From Bathymodiolus platifrons methanotrophic gill symbiont (GTDB lineage Bacteria; Pseudomonadota; Gammaproteobacteria; Methylococcales; Methylomonadaceae): a stretch of DNA of 32,440 nucleotides. The stretch spans positions 1 to 32,440 of the forward strand of contig NZ_BDMN01000117.1 in NCBI RefSeq assembly GCF_002189065.1, given 5' to 3'. Shown in pieces: positions 1 to 9,252 of this stretch. How positions within the stretch are numbered: position 1 is the first letter of the stretch; every line of letters begins with the position of its first letter. The translations under genes and the position numbers were made by a program. Below the pieces are notes generated by a model. The model made no database searches. It was not told where the DNA came from and worked only from the letters and a program-made list of their open reading frames with translations.

Positions 1-322
1 CGATCATAGCCTGTTCCAGGACGGTTACCAACTGACGTACACCGATGCCTCTTCGTTTTATATCGATTAAGGTATAAACAACTAACTGCCCAGGCGCATG
101 ATAAGTAATTTGCCCTCCCCTATCAGTATCGACCACCAGAATATCTGAGACCTGTAATAAATGTTCTGGCTGGCCATTTAACCCCTGAGTAAAGACAGGA
201 GAGTGTTCAACGATCCAGATTTCATCAGCACTATCAATATCTCTGGATAAGGTATAATCCTGCATTTTCCGCCAACAACTTAGATAATCCTGTTTCCCCT
301 GATGACGTATCTTAATATTCAT
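1..322 (-). CDS. lipB: Octanoyltransferase LipB, 5' part only
   Basis: LipB moves the octanoyl group from octanoyl-ACP to lipoyl domains, the first step of protein lipoylation in the cytoplasm. I translated the 107 N-terminal residues from the ATG at 322; the family is usually about 200-220 residues, so the C-terminal half, with the catalytic cysteine, lies outside the window. Visible landmarks are the early VFTQGLNG stretch and the family signature [20 protein letters not shown]. The start overlaps the end of the DUF523 remnant by 11 bases, so its ribosome binding site lies inside that remnant. The identification is firm; the gene looks intact as far as it can be seen. Confidence 0.93.
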   Translation of the reverse strand, partial: MNIKIRHQGKQDYLSCWRKMQDYTLSRDIDSADEIWIVEHSPVFTQGLNGQPEHLLQVSDILVVDTDRGGQITYHAPGQLVVYTLIDIKRRGIGVRQLVTVLEQAMI

Positions 323-617
323 ATCCGTCTACTTTTTGTATAAAATCATCCAGATCACTTGCTTGAGTCACTACATTACTTTGCAACATCGGTAAGCCCG
401 GTTTTAACTTCCGTACCGTAGCAGCAAAAACCCCTGTACCATGGTGCTGCACTTCCCCCGCCTCATTCCATTGTTTACAATTTCCCACGCCGCAACTAGG
501 CGACTTATCTTTTAAAATGATTCCGGATATTTTATGGTTCTTCAGGAAAGCATGCGCGTATGCAATCATCTTTTCTGTTAGGTCAATAATAGGCTGATTA
601 CAAGTTAGTAAATGCAC
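312..617 (-). pseudogene. DUF523 family protein, N-terminally truncated remnant
   Basis: The reading frame gives 101 residues with the DUF523 hallmark LKDKSPSCG and a following GTGVFAATV segment. Full DUF523 proteins are about 150-190 residues and begin with a conserved SACLLG..RYDG block, which is absent here. The frame only opens at a GTG inside the end of the neighbouring spermidine-synthase-like remnant. I therefore read it as the 3' part of a gene whose 5' part was lost in a deletion. It could still be translated by coupling from the upstream remnant, but a working protein is unlikely. The biochemical role of DUF523 is not established. Confidence 0.7.
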
Positions 618-733
618 TGTTGCCTAGGGTGTGTACCAAAATGCAGAGCACGTACACCATCCGTTTCGACGATTTCTATAGGGCCGTGTTCATCATATTC
701 CTGATGAATAAGCAGGCCATCATATTTGTACAT
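605..733 (-). pseudogene. Spermidine-synthase-like protein, N-terminal remnant
   Basis: A 42-codon frame from the ATG at 733 encodes a beta-strand-rich segment containing GPIEIVETDGVRALHFGT, which resembles the N-terminal domain of spermidine-synthase-like proteins (IEVV..G.RSLHFG pattern). The methyltransferase-like catalytic domain that should follow is missing: the frame stops after RQQCIY and the DUF523 remnant continues in another frame. A run of nine C precedes the start codon on the coding strand. It is best explained as the 5' end of a gene fused by deletion to the 3' end of the DUF523 gene. The family assignment comes from recognising a short stretch, hence the moderate confidence. 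Confidence 0.55.
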
Positions 734-803
734 AATTTTTGGGGGGGGGAAATGACAAAAGCTTAAGTAAAAACCTTAATATGGATTTTTTACAAAGCCT
801 CTC

Positions 804-896
804 GTTCTCACGCTCTGCGCGGGAACACATGGACTGACGCTTGCGTCAAGGAACGCTGAGCGTTCTCAAATGAATTCCCACGCAGAGCGTGGGAAC
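804..896. repeat. Palindromic extragenic repeats, two inverted copies
   Basis: Two related 23-base units lie in opposite orientation: GTTCTCACGCTCTGCGCGGG.. at 804-826 and its near reverse complement at 874-896. Each is itself a palindrome around the CGCTCTGCG core. Between them sit two smaller hairpins, GACGC/GCGTC and GAACGC/GCGTTC (851-865). This looks like a REP-type extragenic repeat. It is the only notable content of the purA 3' flank, where I see no clear Rho-independent terminator. Confidence 0.75.
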
Positions 897-911
897 TAGC
901 TTAATGGAAAA

Positions 912-2216
<1,305 letters not shown>

Positions 2217-3410
2217 TTAATTTAACGGGACAAGAACCCAGTTCTCATCAATTTTTTCTAATAGTTGATTACACCTTAGTTGTTCAGCTTGATTTTGCTG
2301 TCCAGATAGTTGTTTAATCACTATACTTCCAGTAGCCCGAAGGTCACGCACCTTCTCATCTAATGCGCGATCACCTATGGCAATAGGCGCCAGGATTTTT
2401 ACCACTACATCTTTTTCCTGATCTTTTTTGGTCAGTGCTGCCAGAACTTTTAAATCTGCGCTAAAACCTGTGGCCGGTCTGGCACTACCAAATATCTGGC
2501 CAATATTATCGTAACGCCCACCACGAGCAATTTCTTTACCAACTTCAGGAACAAACGCAGAAAAAACCATACCCGTATGGTAGTGATAGCCACGTAGTTC
2601 AGCTAAATCAAAACTAATAGTCAATTCTGGGTAATAATCATGCAATATGCCAGCAAGTTCTTCTAACTGCGCTAAAGCATTGTTTACGCCTGCATCTGCA
2701 ACCACAAAAATCTCTCTTGCACTTGCCAATACTGATTTATCACCATTTAATTTTGGTAAAGCTAAGAAAACAGCTTGTAAATCAGCCTGAATATCATAAC
2801 TATCTAATAGCTCTGCTAGTTCACTATTTGATTTACGCTGTAATACCTCAAATAATGCCAGCTCTTGTTCCGCTGTCAAATTTGCCTGAGCAACCAGCCC
2901 ACGATAAATACCAACATGCCCTAAATCAAGATGTACGTTTTTCAACCCCGCCATTGCCAGAACTTCAAGCATAAGCTGTACAACTTCGGTATCACTATCA
3001 ATCCCGGCATGACCAAATAACTCGGCACCAATTTGCATGGGGATACGCGTTTTATCTAATGCATCTCCACGAGTATGGAGAGTTGTTCCTTCATAACATA
3101 AACGTGTAGATTGCTGATGACTTAAGCTATGCGCATCAATTCTTGCTACTTGAGGGGTCATATCGGCACGTATGCCTAATACTTCACCACTCAATTGATC
3201 TGTTAATTTAAAGGTCTGCAAATTCAGGTCATGACCTGACCCTGTTAACAGTGAATCTAAATAATCTATAAAAGGTGGAATTACTTTTTCATAACCCCAA
3301 CATTCAAAAACATCAAGCAATTGGCGACGTAATGTCTCTAGGTGCTTAGCATCTTCAGGTAAAACTTCTTCAACACCATCTGGCAATAGCCACGGGTCTC
3401 TTTGCAACAT
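2217..3410 (-). CDS. hisZ: ATP phosphoribosyltransferase regulatory subunit HisZ
   Basis: HisZ is a catalytically inactive histidyl-tRNA-synthetase paralogue that binds short-form HisG and makes it active and histidine-sensitive at the first step of histidine synthesis. The 397-residue product opens with WLLPDGVEEVLPEDA, typical of HisZ, and keeps the class II synthetase-like segments GIRADMTPQVARIDAH and ARGGRYDNIGQIFG. I chose the ATG at 3410, which has GGA 8 bases upstream, over a GTG six codons earlier. It sits between hflC and purA; a terminator just upstream suggests hisZ-purA may be transcribed partly on its own. Confidence 0.95.
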   Translation of the reverse strand: MLQRDPWLLPDGVEEVLPEDAKHLETLRRQLLDVFECWGYEKVIPPFIDYLDSLLTGSGHDLNLQTFKLTDQLSGEVLGIRADMTPQVARIDAHSLSHQQSTRLCYEGTTLHTRGDALDKTRIPMQIGAELFGHAGIDSDTEVVQLMLEVLAMAGLKNVHLDLGHVGIYRGLVAQANLTAEQELALFEVLQRKSNSELAELLDSYDIQADLQAVFLALPKLNGDKSVLASAREIFVVADAGVNNALAQLEELAGILHDYYPELTISFDLAELRGYHYHTGMVFSAFVPEVGKEIARGGRYDNIGQIFGSARPATGFSADLKVLAALTKKDQEKDVVVKILAPIAIGDRALDEKVRDLRATGSIVIKQLSGQQNQAEQLRCNQLLEKIDENWVLVPLN

Positions 3411-3429
3411 GATAATTTTCCAATTCACA

Positions 3430-3457
3430 CAAAAACGCCCCGCAAAAGCGGAGCGTT
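3430..3457 (-). terminator. Rho-independent terminator after hflC
   Basis: On the minus strand, AACGCTCCGC, a TTTT loop and GCGGGGCGTT form a 10-bp stem with one mismatch, followed directly by TTTTTGTG. It lies between the hflC stop and the hisZ start. Confidence 0.8.
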
Positions 3458-3485
3458 AAATTATTCAATCAAGCAAATGCTTTTG

Positions 3486-4343
3486 TTATTTCATTTGCTT
3501 AAAATATTTAAAGAATTCAGAATCTGGCTCTATAACCATTATATTGGCTGATTTACTAAATGTTTCTTTATAAGCAGCCATACTACGGTAAAACGCATAA
3601 AACTCAATATTTCTACCATAGGCGTTAGCATAGATCTCAGCAGCTTTTGCATCGCCCTGACCTTTCATGATTTCTGAATCACGATAGGCGTCGGCCAGAA
3701 TAATTTCTTTTTGTTTATCCGCATCCGCACGAACTCTCTCAGCAGCTTCAGACCCTTGCGATCTAAACTCACGTGCAACTCGCGCACGCTCAGCTTCCAT
3801 ACGGCTATAAACAGAATGGCTCACTTCACTGGGTAAATCAATACGTTTTACTTGTACATCAACAATCTCAATACCTAATTGAGCTGCCGCTTTAGCCGTA
3901 TTAGTAATCAATGCTTCACGCACTGCACTACGATCAGTAGAAACCAGCTGTTTTATATCACGCTTACTAAACTCGCTACGAAAAGCATCTTTAATAATTT
4001 GATCTAAGCGTATATTAGCCTGGTAAGCATCTCCAGCCACGGAAGTATAGAAAGTAGTAACATCGCCAATACGCCATTTTACAAATGAATCTACGATGAC
4101 GTTTTTCTTTTCCGCCGTTAAAAAACGTTCCGGCGCAGAATCCAGAGTTAATATACGCGCATCAAACTTTTTGACGTTATTAATAAAGGGAAACTTAAAA
4201 TGCAAACCTGGTTGATAGTCTGATCTGACAATCTCACCAAATTTAAACTTTATGGCTTTTTCTGTTTCAGTTACAGTAAAAACACACATCATGAAAAAAG
4301 TAAATATCGCCCCAACAGTCACTAATATTTTATTTGCTGACAT
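3486..4343 (-). CDS. hflC: FtsH protease modulator HflC
   Basis: HflC forms with HflK a large periplasm-facing ring complex that encloses and restrains the membrane protease FtsH. The 285-residue product has one N-terminal membrane anchor (about residues 5-25) followed by the SPFH/band-7 domain beginning VTETEKAIKFKFGEI and a charged helical stretch (EAERARVAREFRSQGSE). Length and layout match the family. It starts two bases after the hflK stop codon, so translation is probably coupled. A terminator follows it. Confidence 0.97.
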   Translation of the reverse strand: MSANKILVTVGAIFTFFMMCVFTVTETEKAIKFKFGEIVRSDYQPGLHFKFPFINNVKKFDARILTLDSAPERFLTAEKKNVIVDSFVKWRIGDVTTFYTSVAGDAYQANIRLDQIIKDAFRSEFSKRDIKQLVSTDRSAVREALITNTAKAAAQLGIEIVDVQVKRIDLPSEVSHSVYSRMEAERARVAREFRSQGSEAAERVRADADKQKEIILADAYRDSEIMKGQGDAKAAEIYANAYGRNIEFYAFYRSMAAYKETFSKSANIMVIEPDSEFFKYFKQMK

Positions 4344-4345
4344 GA

Positions 4346-5539
4346 TTAACGTCCTCTTGGAGTACGACCACGACTGGAAGGCCGAGGTGTGTTAGTTGGG
4401 TTATAAGACGGGCTTGCCGATGGAGCTGATTGATTAGCATTAACCCGGTTTCTCATTACCTGTGACTTAGCTGCCAGCTTATCTAATGGCAAATACATAA
4501 GATTATTACCACCTTCCACATCAACCATCACAGTATCAGTACCACTCATAACTTCTTCCATCGTATCTAAATAAATACGTTGCCGTGTCACTTTGGGTGC
4601 TTTTTTATATTCTGCCAAAATCTGCGTAAAACGACTCACGTCTCCTTCTGCAGAAGCAATAATACGTGATTTATAACCTTCAGATTCCTGTATAACCCTA
4701 GCCGCAGCTCCTCGCGCTTTTGGCACGATATCATTGGCATAGGCTTCAGCTTCATTAATCAAACGCTGTTTATCTTCTCGCGCTTTAATCGCATCTTCAA
4801 AAGCACTTTGCACCTGTTCTGGTGGCTGCGCATCTTGTAAGTTTACACTGGTGATAATGATACCCGACTCATAAGAATCTATGACACTCTGAATTTCAGT
4901 CTTGATATCAGCAACAATCTTGGTACGCCCTTCTGTCAAAACATAATCCATGGTATTACCACCGATAACACCACGTTCGACACTTTCAATTACCTGTTTC
5001 AAAGTGGCTGTCTGATTCAGAATATTGAATAAATATTTTTTTGCATCGCTGACTTGATATTGTACCGCTAGACGTACATCGACAATATTTTCATCCTTTG
5101 TCAACATCAGCGCTTCTTTAGAGACTGTTCCCTTACGACCACCGCCTGAACGATAACCAACTTCTAGAGAGCGAATCTGTGCAATATTAACAATTTCAAC
5201 TTTTTCAATCGGAGCTGGTAATTTCCAGTTCAAACCTGGTTGAGTGGTGGTAATATATTTGCCAAAACGTAATTCGACACCACGATTTCCTTCGTCAACA
5301 ATATAGAAACCACTTGCAGCCCAAAGAGCTACCGCACCTACCGCCAAGAAGCCTAGCCCTTTCAGTGAAGGCGGAGATTTATCATCATTACCATCTTCTC
5401 CTTTTTTACCACCAAACAAGCCACCTAATTTATCTTGCAAAGAACGAATTGCTTCATCTAAATCAGGAGGACCATTTTCCTCTTTGCGACCACTCCAAGG
5501 GTCTTTGTTTTTATCACCGCCCGGTTCATTCCAAGACAT
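4346..5539 (-). CDS. hflK: FtsH protease modulator HflK
   Basis: HflK is the partner of HflC in the SPFH-family complex around FtsH in the inner membrane. The 397-residue product opens MSWNEPGG..DPW, has a glycine- and lysine-rich cytoplasmic head, a transmembrane helix at about residues 62-80, a band-7 domain and a coiled-coil region. The C-terminus is low-complexity and basic (ending SSRGRTPRGR). The start ATG is preceded by GGAG. It lies directly upstream of hflC; the 139-base gap to hflX contains a weak terminator. Confidence 0.97.
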   Translation of the reverse strand: MSWNEPGGDKNKDPWSGRKEENGPPDLDEAIRSLQDKLGGLFGGKKGEDGNDDKSPPSLKGLGFLAVGAVALWAASGFYIVDEGNRGVELRFGKYITTTQPGLNWKLPAPIEKVEIVNIAQIRSLEVGYRSGGGRKGTVSKEALMLTKDENIVDVRLAVQYQVSDAKKYLFNILNQTATLKQVIESVERGVIGGNTMDYVLTEGRTKIVADIKTEIQSVIDSYESGIIITSVNLQDAQPPEQVQSAFEDAIKAREDKQRLINEAEAYANDIVPKARGAAARVIQESEGYKSRIIASAEGDVSRFTQILAEYKKAPKVTRQRIYLDTMEEVMSGTDTVMVDVEGGNNLMYLPLDKLAAKSQVMRNRVNANQSAPSASPSYNPTNTPRPSSRGRTPRGR

Positions 5540-5651
5540 TATTTAACTCCACATTTATACTGCAAAAAAATTTACCCAACAATACACTTCACATCCATAT
5601 TTACGCAAAGCATATGTATAATTCCGTATGATTTCACTTGGTAATTATCCT

Positions 5652-5676
5652 AAAAAAATCATGATTACACAATCAT
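5652..5676 (-). terminator. Weak Rho-independent terminator after hflX
   Basis: On the minus strand, ATGATT-GTGT-AATCAT forms a 6-bp stem followed by GATTTTTTT, immediately after the hflX stop. The stem is short and AT-rich, so it is probably only partly effective. Confidence 0.5.
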
Positions 5677-5678
5677 CC

Positions 5679-6944
5679 TTAATTTATTTCTTCAACTTCC
5701 ACTTCAGTTAAAACTCCCATATACTGCTTATCAATCTCTACCAGCAAGTCCCAACCTCCCTGCTCGGTAAAATCTTCCCGTATAATATTGGCAACTGAAA
5801 ATAATTTGGCACGTACTCCGCCCTGAGTAGGTAATAAATGACATAAGCGCGTTACTTTATTAGCAGAGAAAAGCTCCGCCAAAGCCTGTAACAGCGAGTC
5901 CATACCTGCTCCTGTCTTTGCTGACACCCAGACACGTATAGGTAAACCCAGACCATTACGATCTATCCGTGGTTCAAAGTCATCGAGTAAATCAATTTTA
6001 TTATAGACTTCTAGCTGCTTATTAATATCCGCCCCAATTTCTTTCAGCACTCTATTAACTTCAGCAATAGTTTCAGCTCGATACTCATCATTGGCATCAA
6101 TAACATGCAATAATAAATCTGCCTCTGTTGCTTCCTGCAGAGTCGATTTAAATGCTGCCACTAATTCATGCGGTAAATGACGAATAAAACCCACAGTGTC
6201 TGCCAGAACAACTTCCGAAGCATTAGCTAACTTAAAGCGCCTTAGCGTCGGATCTAAGGTAGCAAATAACTGATCAGCTGCATATATATCTGCACCCGTC
6301 AGGCTATTAAATAAAGTCGATTTCCCTGCATTTGTATAGCCTACCAATGATAAGCCTGGAATTTCTGAACGCTTACGTCTGGCACGTCCTTGATGTCGCT
6401 GTTTTACTACTTTTTCCAGACGGCTTTGCACTAATTTTATTCGTGCACCTACCTGACGCCTATCATCCTCTAGCTGGGTCTCTCCGGTGCCCCGCATTCC
6501 GATACCACCTTTCTGTCTATCCAGGTGCGTCCAGCCTCTGGTCAAACGTGAAGACAGGTGGTTTAATTGCGCCAATTCAACCTGTAATTTACCATCATAA
6601 GATTTTGCACGTAAGGCAAAAATATCTAATATCAGCCCATTACGATCAACCACTCGAAATTCAAGTGCAGCCTCTAGATTACGTTCCTGGCTGGGCGTTA
6701 ATACGTGATTAAACAAAACCAGGTCTGCCTCTGTTTCTTCAATGGCAGCCTTTAATTCCTCTAGCTTTCCGGAACCAATAAAGTACTTGGCATCTGGATA
6801 CTTCCTCGACCCGGTTAATACGTGAACAACTTCAGCCCCGGCCGAACTTGCTAACTCCTTTAATTCATTTAAATCTTCCTGGCCTTCATTTAGATTAATA
6901 TGTACCAGAACAGCTCTTTCCCCAGACTCTGGACGATCAAACAA
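5679..6944 (-). CDS. hflX: Ribosome-associated GTPase HflX
   Basis: HflX is a GTPase that binds 50S subunits and splits stalled or heat-damaged ribosomes. The 421-residue product has the glycine-rich HflX N-terminal domain with GGIGMRGTGETQLE (about 146-159) and then a G domain: G1 GYTNAGKS (202-209), G3 DTVGF (249-253), G4 NKID (315-318). The start codon is TTG; the strong AAGGAG seven bases upstream and the canonical N-terminus (FDRP..GERAVLVHI) support it. It lies 31 bases after hfq, in the conserved hfq-hflX-hflK-hflC order. Confidence 0.97.
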   Translation of the reverse strand: MFDRPESGERAVLVHINLNEGQEDLNELKELASSAGAEVVHVLTGSRKYPDAKYFIGSGKLEELKAAIEETEADLVLFNHVLTPSQERNLEAALEFRVVDRNGLILDIFALRAKSYDGKLQVELAQLNHLSSRLTRGWTHLDRQKGGIGMRGTGETQLEDDRRQVGARIKLVQSRLEKVVKQRHQGRARRKRSEIPGLSLVGYTNAGKSTLFNSLTGADIYAADQLFATLDPTLRRFKLANASEVVLADTVGFIRHLPHELVAAFKSTLQEATEADLLLHVIDANDEYRAETIAEVNRVLKEIGADINKQLEVYNKIDLLDDFEPRIDRNGLGLPIRVWVSAKTGAGMDSLLQALAELFSANKVTRLCHLLPTQGGVRAKLFSVANIIREDFTEQGGWDLLVEIDKQYMGVLTEVEVEEIN

Positions 6945-6975
6945 ATTTAATCTCCTTGATACAACAGGCTTTCAA

Positions 6976-7212
6976 TTACTCGACCTCATCTTCTTTATTC
7001 ATCAAAATGACGGGCTTACCCGGCACTATAGTCGAGATAGCATGCTTATAAACCATCTGCACCATGGTATTCTTCAACATTACGACATATTGATCAAATG
7101 AATCAACACGACCTTGCAGCTTAATCCCATTAACTAAAAAAATGGACACAGGTGTATGTTCTTTTCTAAGCGTGTTTAAAAAAGTATCCTGTAAATTCTG
7201 GCTTTTTGGCAT
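6976..7212 (-). CDS. hfq: RNA chaperone Hfq
   Basis: Hfq is the hexameric Sm-like chaperone that pairs small RNAs with mRNAs. The 78-residue product shows the N-terminal [10 protein letters not shown], Sm1 motif [18 protein letters not shown] and Sm2 motif [11 protein letters not shown] chose ATG 7212, preceded by GGGAGA, over an upstream GTG that would add 18 residues unlike any Hfq. The usual long C-terminal tail is short here ([10 protein letters not shown]). It heads the hfq-hflX pair; miaA, which precedes hfq in many relatives, is not present and ftsX lies upstream instead. Confidence 0.98.
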   Translation of the reverse strand: MPKSQNLQDTFLNTLRKEHTPVSIFLVNGIKLQGRVDSFDQYVVMLKNTMVQMVYKHAISTIVPGKPVILMNKEDEVE

Positions 7213-7342
7213 ATTGCTCTCCCTATTTTTTTCTGTTATTTGAGTAGACTTAAGCTGATATTCCAAATATTATCTCAATCGCTACCTTACCGATAATTCG
7301 CTCGCTTTACAAGATATAAGGACTCAAAGCCAAAAATCAATA

Positions 7343-8341
7343 CTATTCTGGTTTTAATAAACTTAATTGATGACTTGCAACGCTGAATGCCCCTAAGATT
7401 CCAAGTGCTGATGAAGCAAATAACAACAAAATAGATTCAGCAAAACTCATAAACTGCAATTGAAACTGACTTTGATAGAGCAAAGATAATTGCTCTATCG
7501 GCGCATTAATCATAAACAATATAAAATTAATAACAGCCCACGCCAGTAATCCAGAGATAAATCCATACCAGAAACCCGTATATAAAAAAGGCAGGCAAAT
7601 AAACGTATTGGTACCACCTACTAATTTAGTCACAATAACTTCATCTTTACGTGCTTGCAGTTCAGAACGTATCGTATTGCCAATAATAAACAGCACTGCA
7701 AATGCTAGTAAAGCAGCTAAAATAATGACTACAGTATTCGCCATTTGCATCATCGCCTGCAAACGTGCAAGCCATTGCATATCCATTTGTGCAAAATCAA
7801 CGGCGGAATCATTCTGCATTTTCTCTAACAAATGGGTTAGCTGGAATGCTTCGGTCAACGATTCCTCAGGATAAACCTGAATAACAATAGGTAAGGGATT
7901 ATTTTCCAGTGCATTCAAAGCCGCACCAAAGCCACTGTATTGCTGAAATTCTTCCAGCGCCTGTTGTCTGGAAATGACATTTACTTTAGCTATAGAATCT
8001 TCAGCCTGTAATTTTAAGGCTAATTTTTTGGCCTGTTGATCACTAATTTCCTCATGCAAAAACAATGAAATCTGCTTTCCTGCTTGCAAGGAATTAACTA
8101 ATTGCTGGGCATTATTCACCATAACATAGAAACTTCCAGCCAAAGCAATGGCTATCGCCATGACTATTATTGCCATCGCCGATGAAAAAGGAGACCGCAA
8201 TAAACGCACTAAACTGGAAATAAGTGACTGCCGATTTAATTGCAGACTGGTTAACGCACGACTTTCTGACCCTCGTTTAGTCATTTTGGGCCTATTACCT
8301 GCTCTCGCATTAAACTCTCTGGCTTTTCTAACGGGCTTCAT
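7343..8341 (-). CDS. ftsX: Cell division ABC transporter permease FtsX
   Basis: FtsX is the membrane subunit of the FtsEX complex, which controls periplasmic amidase activation during septation. The 332-residue product has a basic cytoplasmic head, TM1 at about 54-77, a large periplasmic loop, TM2 about 202-222, TM3 about 255-278 and TM4 about 301-324, as expected. I chose ATG 8341 because removing the adjacent mobile element restores an ATGA overlap with ftsE exactly there; an ATG 19 codons further in (8284, AGG 7 bases upstream) is the alternative. Its present ribosome binding site (AGGA, very close) is supplied by the end of the inserted element. Confidence 0.93.
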   Translation of the reverse strand: MKPVRKAREFNARAGNRPKMTKRGSESRALTSLQLNRQSLISSLVRLLRSPFSSAMAIIVMAIAIALAGSFYVMVNNAQQLVNSLQAGKQISLFLHEEISDQQAKKLALKLQAEDSIAKVNVISRQQALEEFQQYSGFGAALNALENNPLPIVIQVYPEESLTEAFQLTHLLEKMQNDSAVDFAQMDMQWLARLQAMMQMANTVVIILAALLAFAVLFIIGNTIRSELQARKDEVIVTKLVGGTNTFICLPFLYTGFWYGFISGLLAWAVINFILFMINAPIEQLSLLYQSQFQLQFMSFAESILLLFASSALGILGAFSVASHQLSLLKPE

Positions 8342-8343
8342 AA

Positions 8344-8587
8344 TCCTAGAAACCGCAGTTGAGCACGGATTTTGTGGAAAATCTGAGTGCGAAAGACAAG
8401 GCACAGCTCGCAGGTAATGGCCGTAGTCCTTGGCAAGAGCTGTAACGCAGTATTTCGTGCTCAGATTTATTCACAAAACCGTGAAGCGGGGTATTCTCAC
8501 CCAACAGGTGACAAGTATCTACTATCATTATATTTTTACTTTCAGTAGTTTATAGTGCTTTATAACAGTCAACTGCGGATTCTAGGA
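8344..8587. mobile_element. MITE-like palindromic element between ftsE and ftsX
   Basis: The 244-bp segment has terminal inverted repeats: TCCTAGAAACCGCAGTTGA at the left and TCCTAGAATCCGCAGTTGA (read inward) at the right, one mismatch. Both sides are flanked by TAA (8341-8343 and 8588-8590), a likely target duplication. The interior is also largely palindromic: the stretch around 8364-8394 pairs with 8453-8483, and ACAGCTC pairs with GAGCTGT nearer the centre. It encodes no convincing protein. I infer a non-autonomous miniature transposable element; the family is not identified. Confidence 0.8.
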
Positions 8588-9247
8588 TAATTGCTGACCA
8601 ATAAGTCGTCCACGCTCTAATTGCAATACTTTATGATTTAATTGATTAACCAGAGCAATATCATGAGTTGCAATTAAAATTGTCACCCCAACTTGTTTAA
8701 ACTGCTCAAACAAATACATAATTTCTGCTGATAATTCAGGATCCAGATTACCAGTGGGTTCATCCGCCAAAATCAAAGCCGGCTTATTAACCACAGCTCG
8801 CGCTATGCCGATACGCTGCTGCTCTCCTCCCGACAAAGCCAGCGGGTATTTGTTTTCTTTACCTAATAAGCCCACTTTATCTAATGCTGCACGCACTCGT
8901 CGGGCAACCTCATGCTGACCAACACCCGCAACTACTAGAGGCAAAGCAACATTGTCAAATACAGTTCTATCAAATAAGAGTTTATAATCTTGAAAAATCA
9001 GTCCTAATTTGCGTCGTAAATAAGGAATTTGCCGATCAGACAATCGATTCAGGTTCTGACCATCAACCAGTAACTGCCCTCGAGTACTGCGTTCAATTGC
9101 TGCAATCAGCTTAAGCAAGGTACTTTTTCCTGCGCCCGAGTGCCCGGTTAGAAATGCCATTTCACCTTTTTGCAAATGAAAACTGACATCACACAAGGCA
9201 TCACCCGCATCAGCATAACGTTTAAACACTTGATCGACGGTTAGCAT
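8582..9247 (-). CDS. ftsE: Cell division ATP-binding protein FtsE
   Basis: FtsE is the ATPase of the FtsEX division complex. The 221-residue product has Walker A GHSGAGKST (about 35-43), the FtsE-typical IFQDYKLL, signature LSGGEQQR and Walker B LILADEPTG, followed by the H-loop ATHD. It starts five bases after the ctaA-ftsY stop, so the division genes share a transcript with the fused gene. Its last codon and stop (TCC TAG) come from the terminal repeat of the inserted element; the ancestral end is reconstructed as CAA TTA TGA. Confidence 0.97.
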   Translation of the reverse strand: MLTVDQVFKRYADAGDALCDVSFHLQKGEMAFLTGHSGAGKSTLLKLIAAIERSTRGQLLVDGQNLNRLSDRQIPYLRRKLGLIFQDYKLLFDRTVFDNVALPLVVAGVGQHEVARRVRAALDKVGLLGKENKYPLALSGGEQQRIGIARAVVNKPALILADEPTGNLDPELSAEIMYLFEQFKQVGVTILIATHDIALVNQLNHKVLQLERGRLIGQQLS

Positions 9248-9252
9248 AAGCG

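Noticed and set aside
8346-8528. 60-codon open frame inside the ftsE/ftsX spacer
   Set aside because: It lies wholly inside the palindromic element, starts and ends at no sensible signals and has no recognisable domain.
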